Of a stretch of DNA of 64,000 nt, positions 59,328 to 64,000 are shown piece by piece. The notes under the pieces were generated by a model. It did not search any database and was not told the DNA's origin. It worked only from the letters and a program-made list of their open reading frames with translations. The stretch is from positions 62,001-126,000 of the forward strand of contig CAMWVE010000002.1 of the NCBI GenBank assembly GCA_947177685.1. The letters are read 5' to 3'. Both the position numbers and the translations under genes were made by a program. The stretch is from an uncultured Porphyromonadaceae bacterium. GTDB taxonomy: Bacteria; Bacteroidota; Bacteroidia; Bacteroidales; Muribaculaceae. The number at the start of each line of letters is the position of its first letter. The first letter of the stretch is position 1.

Positions 59328-60764
59328 ATGATGACTAAAGCAGAACTCTTTGAACGATTAAAACAAACCGAATGGACCGACTTTGAAATAAAGGAGGCTC
59401 TTGATAAATTGCCTAAGAACGTATGGGAAAGTGTATGTTCTTTTTCCAATACGCGTGGAGGATGGATTGTTTTTGGCGTAAAGGAACGGCGTAAACAATC
59501 AGGAGTCTTTTACGAGATTCAGGGAGTTAATAATGTTGAGAAACTCGAAACCGACTTTACAAATACTTTGCGTGGAGGTCAAAAGTTCAATCAACGAATA
59601 GCATCGCAGCCACAGAGATTTGATGTTGACGGTAAGATTGTTGTGGCTTTTTATATTCCAATGTCTGAATGTAAACCTGTGTATATTGGGACACCTACAG
59701 AAACCTATATTCGTCTTGGAAGTTCAGACCAACATGCAACACAGTTTGAAGTAAACGCACTGCTCCGTGACCAGTCTTTCGGAAAAAAATCAAACGAGGT
59801 TGTAATTGGTTCCACGTTTGTTGATATTAATCAGTCTTCCTTTCAAGATTATCGAAATTATGTCAAACTTTACAATCCCAGTTTGAAATACAACATCTTA
59901 AATGATGAGGATTTTTGTATAAAAACCGGAATTATCGTAAACGGAATGCTCACTATAGGCGGATTGCTGATGTTTGGTAAATTGGAGAAGATTCTTGAAT
60001 TTAACCATGACTTCATCATAGATTATATTGAGATTCCCGGAGCCAACATTAAAGAAGCCCATACTCGATATACATACCGCATGCAAGAGCAGGAAAATAT
60101 TTGGGATTACTTCAAGGCAATTTCATATCGGTTACGTACACGATTGGATAATCCATTTTCTCCGCTACTAAATGGGTTTGCGCCTGATGATGAATCGCAA
60201 ATGTATTGTGTGCGCGAGGCTCTCGTGAATTTCCTTGCTCATGCAGACTACTTTAGTGAGATCCACTCAACTATCAGAGTATATGACAATAGTATCGAGT
60301 TACAAAACCCCGGCAGTTTTCCTGTTGATTTGAAGATAGTTGGATTATCGTTAGTTTCTCAGCCTCGAAATCCAAATATTTTGCGGTTCTTCAAACTTGC
60401 AAAATTATCCGAAAATGGGGGTTATGGCATCGACAAAATAAATGAGTGGAAGCAACTAACTGGTAGTAAGGTTATAATCAAAAGTAGTATCACCTATTCA
60501 GAGGTTAGATTTTTAATGCCAATCAACGCCAATCAACGCCAATCAACGCCAAGTGGCGTTGAAAATTCCACTTATAATAGCGTTGAAAGTAAAATATTGG
60601 CGTTAATTGGCAATGACAACAAAATATCGTTAAAAGAACTTGCCAATAAGATTGATGTTCCCGGCAGGACACTTGACCGAATAATTACCTCAATGAAAGC
60701 AAAAGGGATAATAAAACGAGTTGGCTCAGCCCGAAGTGGACATTGGGAAATAATTGTCAAATAA
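59328..60764 (+). CDS. AlbA/Schlafen-domain putative DNA-binding/transcription regulator with C-terminal winged helix
   Basis: A 478-residue protein. The N-terminal AlbA_2/Schlafen-like domain includes WTDFEIKEALDKLPKNVWES and CSFSNTRGGWIVFGVKE; the central ATP-binding HSP90-like region has VREALVNFLAHADYFSEI and NGGYGIDKINEWKQ; the C-terminus is a winged helix (ISLKELANKIDVPGRTLDRI). Such proteins regulate transcription or act in phage defence; function here is unknown. ATG 59328 is chosen because it lies just after a consensus promoter. DNA encoding the hinge contains three tandem copies of a 10-base unit (60521-60550). A/T-rich, probably acquired. Confidence 0.85.
   Translation: MMTKAELFERLKQTEWTDFEIKEALDKLPKNVWESVCSFSNTRGGWIVFGVKERRKQSGVFYEIQGVNNVEKLETDFTNTLRGGQKFNQRIASQPQRFDVDGKIVVAFYIPMSECKPVYIGTPTETYIRLGSSDQHATQFEVNALLRDQSFGKKSNEVVIGSTFVDINQSSFQDYRNYVKLYNPSLKYNILNDEDFCIKTGIIVNGMLTIGGLLMFGKLEKILEFNHDFIIDYIEIPGANIKEAHTRYTYRMQEQENIWDYFKAISYRLRTRLDNPFSPLLNGFAPDDESQMYCVREALVNFLAHADYFSEIHSTIRVYDNSIELQNPGSFPVDLKIVGLSLVSQPRNPNILRFFKLAKLSENGGYGIDKINEWKQLTGSKVIIKSSITYSEVRFLMPINANQRQSTPSGVENSTYNSVESKILALIGNDNKISLKELANKIDVPGRTLDRIITSMKAKGIIKRVGSARSGHWEIIVK
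60521..60550 (+). repeat. 10-bp tandem repeat inside the AlbA/Schlafen gene
   Basis: CAATCAACGC three times in a row, read through all three frames to give INANQRQSTP. A change of one unit would shift the frame and remove the winged-helix domain. A following AACGCC/GGCGTT dyad may favour slippage. Confidence 0.9.
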
Positions 60765-60920
60765 CAGATCAATAGTCTATCCCTTCAAAACTTTTGCTCG
60801 GCGAAACATACCCGAACCAACTCATTATTGAAGAGCAGGTATCTTTCGTCGTGTCGTGTCGGGAAACCTCATAACTCATAACTCTGACCTCTGACTTAAA
60901 AAAGCTTCTGACCTAAAAAA

Positions 60921-60953
60921 ACCGGTGACACGCCGTTCTGACGTGTCACCGGT
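60921..60953 (-). terminator. Terminator of the second ECF sigma gene
   Basis: Perfect 12-bp stem ACCGGTGACACG / CGTGTCACCGGT, followed by seven T on the minus strand. Confidence 0.85.
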
Positions 60954-60977
60954 CTGTTATTTAGTTACTTACTATTT

Positions 60978-61568
60978 TTAGATTGTGAGAGCAATATTCT
61001 TCTCCTTGGCGAGCTTGCGCAAGTGCAGCAATGCATAGCGCATACGCCCCAGAGCAGTGTTGATGCTCACATTTGTTGAGTCAGCAATCTCCTTGAAGCT
61101 CATGTTACGGTAAAAACGCATGTCGATCACCTCGCGCTGCGACTCAGGCAGTTCCTTCACCAGTTGACGCACATCCGAAAGCGTCTGCGACTCAACCAGA
61201 GAATCCTCTATATTGCTGTCAGCCAAATCCTTGCGGTTAAGGACATCAATTTCGTCATTGTCTATTGACACCAGCGCCTGTGCCTTGTTCTGGCGGAAGT
61301 AGTCCACGATGATGTTCCGCGCTATGCGGGTCATCCATGCCGCGAACTTTCCTGTCTCGGCGTAGCGTCCCTGCTGGATGGTGGAAATGATCTTGACAAA
61401 GGTTTCCTGAAATATGTCGTCGGCAAGCTCCTGCGACTTCACGATATGAAGTATGTACGAGAACAACTTGTCCTTGTGGCGGTGAAGGAGAGTGTCGAAA
61501 GCTTGGTTGTTACCTTTAGCATAAGCGGCAATGAGATGCTCATCTGAAAGCCGTGTCAATTCTTGCAT
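60978..61568 (-). CDS. RNA polymerase sigma factor, ECF type
   Basis: A 196-residue sigma factor. Region 2: YAKGNNQAFDTLLHRHKDKL, ELADDIFQETFVKIISTI and FAAWMTRIARNIIVDYFRQN; region 4: LPESQREVIDMRFYRNMSFK, EIADSTNVSINTALGRMRYA. No anti-sigma gene adjoins it, so it is likely controlled otherwise; a close type is widespread near rpsF in Bacteroidales (from memory). Promoter at 61654-61661, terminator at 60921-60953. Confidence 0.92.
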   Translation of the reverse strand: MQELTRLSDEHLIAAYAKGNNQAFDTLLHRHKDKLFSYILHIVKSQELADDIFQETFVKIISTIQQGRYAETGKFAAWMTRIARNIIVDYFRQNKAQALVSIDNDEIDVLNRKDLADSNIEDSLVESQTLSDVRQLVKELPESQREVIDMRFYRNMSFKEIADSTNVSINTALGRMRYALLHLRKLAKEKNIALTI

Positions 61569-61653
61569 TACTTATTGTTTTTTAATTTGGAGTAATGATG
61601 TGCTATAGGCAAGTGTATTTTTTAAAATTAGTAATTCCTGTTATTTATTTATG

Positions 61654-61661
61654 CAAATGTA
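61654..61661 (-). promoter_or_regulatory. -7 box TACATTTG of the second ECF sigma gene
   Basis: Minus-strand TAnnTTTG match about 85 bases upstream of the ATG. Confidence 0.6.
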
Positions 61662-61794
61662 CAACTTTTTTTTCAAACTACCAAACCCCGGGCGCCCTTT
61701 AATGGCGTTTTAAGAATTATTATATATAATGTGAAAATATTTTTTATGCCATCCATACAATAACTTACCACTGCTCGCCGTTAAATAATTGTCA

Positions 61795-61808
61795 CCTGCC
61801 GCGGCAGG
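61795..61808. other. Perfect 14-bp palindrome
   Basis: CCTGCCGCGGCAGG, 50 bases upstream of the small ORF at 61859. Could be an operator or a short hairpin; nothing more can be said. Confidence 0.4.
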
Positions 61809-61858
61809 GCAACTCCATTCAATTCATTGCATTATAAATCTCCCAAACCCGTTTGCCT

Positions 61859-62026
61859 ATGAAGGAAAACATTACTCAAACTGAAACAAAAGAAAAAAAC
61901 GTGAAAAATACCTCCGAAACTGCTGCGCCAAAACAGTCCACTCTCGACTTCATCATGCAGTTCGCCCGTGTCTGCCGTCCCGCAGCATCAATGTCAGGAG
62001 CCCTGAATGTGATGACTCTCAACTGA
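61859..62026 (+). CDS. Small conserved-type protein (55 residues) before rpsF
   Basis: ATG 61859 to TGA 62024-62026. A charged Lys/Glu/Thr-rich N-terminus is followed by a compact C-terminus, [20 protein letters not shown] then GALNVMTLN. Short ORFs ending in a QFAR-like helix and a terminal LN are, from memory, common near this position in Bacteroidales. No function is known. No clear promoter was seen. Confidence 0.55.
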   Translation: MKENITQTETKEKNVKNTSETAAPKQSTLDFIMQFARVCRPAASMSGALNVMTLN

Positions 62027-62073
62027 TTCTCACCACTTTGTCCTGCAAAATTTATTCAGCGAATACCAAAAAA

Positions 62074-62105
62074 TTTGGCGGTGCAAAAAAAAATCACTAC
62101 CTTTG
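62074..62105 (+). promoter_or_regulatory. Promoter of rpsF-rpsR-rplI
   Basis: -33 element TTTG at 62074-62077 and -7 box TACCTTTG at 62098-62105, 20-base spacing: a full Bacteroidetes promoter, 39 bases before rpsF. Confidence 0.8.
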
Positions 62106-62144
62106 CATCCGCATTTTAACCAAATAACCCAATTTATTAAAAAC

Positions 62145-62510
62145 ATGAAGTACGAAACCGTTTTCATTTTAACTCCCGTTTTGTCTGATGCTCAGATGAA
62201 GGAAGCGGTAGAAAAATTCACTAAAGTGCTCACCGACAACGGTGCTGCTATAGTGAACGAAGAACTTTGGGGTCTGCGCAAACTCGCTTATCCCATCGAG
62301 AAAAAAAGCACCGGATTCTATGTGCTCGTAGAATTTGAAGCTGAACCCACAATCGTAAAGAAACTCGAAACCGCTTATCGCCGTGACGAACGCGTGATCC
62401 GTTTCCTGACTTTCCGTCTCGACAAATATGCTGCTGAATATGCCGCTAAACGTCGCAGCCTCAAGGCTAACAAGAATGAAGAAGTTGTTGTAGAAAACAA
62501 GGAGGACTAA
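62145..62510 (+). CDS. rpsF: 30S ribosomal protein S6
   Basis: A 121-residue ribosomal protein that pairs with S18 on the platform of the 30S subunit. [20 protein letters not shown] and the conserved [20 protein letters not shown] are diagnostic; the C-terminus is charged ([15 protein letters not shown]). A frame extends to 62103, but that would overlap the promoter, so ATG 62145 is used. rpsR follows after 3 bases. Confidence 0.97.
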   Translation: MKYETVFILTPVLSDAQMKEAVEKFTKVLTDNGAAIVNEELWGLRKLAYPIEKKSTGFYVLVEFEAEPTIVKKLETAYRRDERVIRFLTFRLDKYAAEYAAKRRSLKANKNEEVVVENKED

Positions 62511-62513
62511 AAA

Positions 62514-62780
62514 ATGGCACAGCAATCAGAAATCCGCTATCTCACTCCCATGTCTGTGGACGTGAAAAAGAAAAAATACTGCCGTTTCAAACGCAGCGGC
62601 ATCAAGTATGTTGATTACAAGGATCCCGAATTCCTCAAGAAATTCCTCAACGAGCAGGGCAAAATCCTTCCCCGCCGCATCACCGGAACTTCTCTGAAAT
62701 TCCAGCGCCGTGTCGCTCAGGCTGTTAAACGTGCCCGTCACCTCGCTCTCCTCCCCTATGTAACTGACCTCATGAAATAA
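62514..62780 (+). CDS. rpsR: 30S ribosomal protein S18
   Basis: An 88-residue protein with [20 protein letters not shown] and [20 protein letters not shown], then [13 protein letters not shown], the S18 signature. It lies between S6 and L9, the usual order. Confidence 0.98.
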   Translation: MAQQSEIRYLTPMSVDVKKKKYCRFKRSGIKYVDYKDPEFLKKFLNEQGKILPRRITGTSLKFQRRVAQAVKRARHLALLPYVTDLMK

Positions 62781-62800
62781 CCTTTAAAGCACTGTTTTTT

Positions 62801-63244
62801 ATGAAAATTATTCTCAAACAAGACGTTCACAACCTTGGATACAAGGATGACGTTGTGGAAGTGAAAGATGGTTACGGTCGTAACTACCTTATCCCCACCG
62901 GCAAAGCCGTTATCGCTTCTGAATCAGCGCTTAAAGTGTTAGCTGAAAACCAGCGCCAGCGCGCTCACAAACTTGCCAAAATCAAAGCTGATGCCGAAGC
63001 TCTCGCCGCTTCTCTCGCAGGCGTGGCAATCACCATCGGCGCCAAGGCAAGCGAAACCGGCACCATCTTCGGCTCTGTCAATGCAATTCAGATTGCTGAC
63101 GCTCTCGAAAAACTCGGTTTCGAAATCGACCGCAAGACTATCGAAATCAAACACGCTGTCAAAGAACTCGGCGCTCACAAAGCAACTCTCAAACTCCACA
63201 AAGATGTTATCGTGGAACTTCCCTTTGAAGTTGTTGCCGAATAA
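62801..63244 (+). CDS. rplI: 50S ribosomal protein L9
   Basis: A 147-residue protein with the N-terminal domain MKIILKQDVHNLGYKDDVVE, VKDGYGRNYLIPTGKAVIAS, a long connecting helix and a C-terminal globular domain (TGTIFGSVNAIQIADALEKL). It is 20 bases after rpsR and ends the operon before a strong terminator. Confidence 0.98.
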   Translation: MKIILKQDVHNLGYKDDVVEVKDGYGRNYLIPTGKAVIASESALKVLAENQRQRAHKLAKIKADAEALAASLAGVAITIGAKASETGTIFGSVNAIQIADALEKLGFEIDRKTIEIKHAVKELGAHKATLKLHKDVIVELPFEVVAE

Positions 63245-63270
63245 TATTTGACCACATTCAAAACCTTACA

Positions 63271-63302
63271 ACAAAGGCTGCCTCAATCGGGGCAGCCTTT
63301 GT
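63271..63302. terminator. Bidirectional terminator between rplI and GlsB
   Basis: Perfect 12-bp stem ACAAAGGCTGCC / GGCAGCCTTTGT with an 8-base loop, between convergent genes. Confidence 0.8.
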
Positions 63303-63324
63303 TATTTCATTAATTATTAATCTG

Positions 63325-63564
63325 TTATCGTTTAAACAGCGACAATATCCACAGGAACACAATCGCTCCGATGGTAGCGGTGATCAAACTGCCTAACACG
63401 CCGTGGAAACTATATCCGGCAACGCCTAACAGCCAGCCGCCAAGCACACTGCCTATTATACCAACTATCATATTGACCAGACAGCCGAAACCGCTGCCTT
63501 TCATCAGACGTCCGGCTATCGCACCGGCGCAAATACCTATTAAAATAAACCAAATAAAGCTCAT
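63325..63564 (-). CDS. GlsB/YeaQ/YmgE family membrane protein
   Basis: A 79-residue protein with three hydrophobic helices and the Gly-rich motifs GICAGAIAGRLMKGSGFGCL, NMIVGIIGSVLGGWLLGVAG and TATIGAIVFLWILSLFKR, diagnostic of the transglycosylase-associated GlsB family. Members are general-stress-induced; the exact role is unclear. Confidence 0.93.
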   Translation of the reverse strand: MSFIWFILIGICAGAIAGRLMKGSGFGCLVNMIVGIIGSVLGGWLLGVAGYSFHGVLGSLITATIGAIVFLWILSLFKR

Positions 63565-63656
63565 AATCTGATTGTTTAATTGTTAGTTACGCAATTATAA
63601 CAACCATTACAAGGTATTTGTTCGCCGGGCACAATCCGGTGTCTCGGGAACAGCTT

Positions 63657-64000
63657 TTAATCAGCCTCCGGACGCAGACGGCGAACAGTTGCGGCAGCCT
63701 GCCACATCTCGCTTTCGCGCAGCTGACGCAGCTCCTCATTCAGCTTCTCGCGGTAGTCCGGCTGTGAGTTGGAGTCAATTGACTTCTGAGCCTCATCGCC
63801 GCACTTAACACTCGCATAAAGCTGCTGCACAACCGGTTTGATGGCATCGTGGAACGGACCCATCCAGTCAAGCGCACCGCGCTGAGCCGTGGTCGAGCAG
63901 TTAGCATACATCCAGTCCATACCTTTGGCTGCGAACAGCGGCATCAGCGACTGAGTCAGCTCCTCAACCGTTTCATTGAACGCCTCCGAGGGAGTATGAC
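63657..64000 (-). CDS. ilvC: Ketol-acid reductoisomerase, C-terminal part (partial)
   Basis: The minus-strand frame is open to the end of the window and stops at TAA 63657-63659, giving the last ~113 residues. HTPSEAFNETVEELTQSLMP, GMDWMYANCSTTAQRGALDW and IDSNSQPDYREKLNEELRQL are typical of the Bacteroidetes IlvC C-terminal knotted domain. The enzyme makes dihydroxy acids in valine, leucine and isoleucine synthesis with NADPH. The NADPH-binding domain lies outside the window. Confidence 0.93.
   Translation of the reverse strand, partial: HTPSEAFNETVEELTQSLMPLFAAKGMDWMYANCSTTAQRGALDWMGPFHDAIKPVVQQLYASVKCGDEAQKSIDSNSQPDYREKLNEELRQLRESEMWQAAATVRRLRPEAD

Noticed and set aside
1..64000. tRNA or rRNA genes, SusC/SusD-type polysaccharide utilisation genes, known riboswitches
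   Set aside because: None was recognised on reading both strands; a covariance-model scan would be needed to exclude small RNAs fully.

Overview
The window is a gene-dense chromosomal stretch of a Bacteroidota bacterium, most likely order Bacteroidales and plausibly a Muribaculaceae-type gut commensal. Evidence: about twenty well-placed promoters match the Bacteroidetes -7 consensus TAnnTTTG and almost no gene has a Shine-Dalgarno site; several secreted proteins end in T9SS-type sorting tails; gene content and order (rimP-nusA-infB, nusB-yajC-YbbR-coaE, YceD-rpmF-fabH, two-subunit 2-oxoacid:ferredoxin oxidoreductase, Lys-type SerA) are typical of that group. No rRNA, tRNA or CRISPR array was seen.

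Layout. 1-4.6 kb: mutS 3' end, cdd, an OPT transporter, a MATE exporter and folK. 4.7-9.5 kb: rimP-nusA-infB operon (minus). 9.6-11.5 kb: BlaI/BlaR1-type sensor-repressor pair with three operators. 11.6-13.2 kb: a small accessory island holding a truncated toxin with its XRE antitoxin, an Abi_2/HEPN gene, a divergent promoter-hairpin-terminator unit that looks like a small RNA, and four ~48-bp direct repeats copied from the antitoxin gene end. 13.2-19.8 kb: korAB, then nusB-yajC-YbbR-coaE. 19.8-24.2 kb: polysaccharide export operon (SLBB/Wza, Wzz, M23 peptidase). 24.3-27.0 kb: dCMP deaminase-S41 protease-5-FCL. 27.0-28.2 kb: an NlpC/P60 lipoprotein gene interrupted near its 5' end by a 280-bp MITE-like element. 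28.2-35.4 kb: era, and der-B3/4-Sua5-(two unknown envelope genes)-gpmI. 35.4-37.4 kb: AT-rich island with structured leader DNA, a lipoprotein and a PAP2 phosphatase. 37.7-39.7 kb: fabH, rpmF, YceD. 39.9-51.5 kb: six-gene operon of paired secreted enzymes (two phosphodiester glycosidase-like, two cell-wall amidases, two beta-propeller proteins). 51.9-53.9 kb: serC-serA. 54-56.4 kb: large TPR protein. 56.5-57.6 kb: holin-amidase-spanin-like lysis cassette. 57.7-59.1 kb: ECF sigma, short membrane protein, LTXXQ-like periplasmic protein. 59.3-60.8 kb: AlbA/Schlafen-type regulator with a 10-bp slippage tract. 61-64 kb: ECF sigma, small conserved ORF, rpsF-rpsR-rplI, GlsB, 3' end of ilvC.

Most interesting: (1) the 280-bp inverted-repeat element whose removal with one copy of its 3-bp target duplication exactly recreates a lipoprotein signal peptide for the NlpC/P60 gene; (2) the Abi_2/HEPN gene with a divergent candidate small RNA inside a duplicated antitoxin tail; (3) the duplicated secreted amidase/phosphodiester glycosidase operon; (4) the compact lysis cassette beside an envelope-stress-like sigma module; (5) a frame-shifting 10-bp tandem repeat in the AlbA/Schlafen gene. 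All functional statements rest on reading the sequence and on family knowledge; no database search was made.
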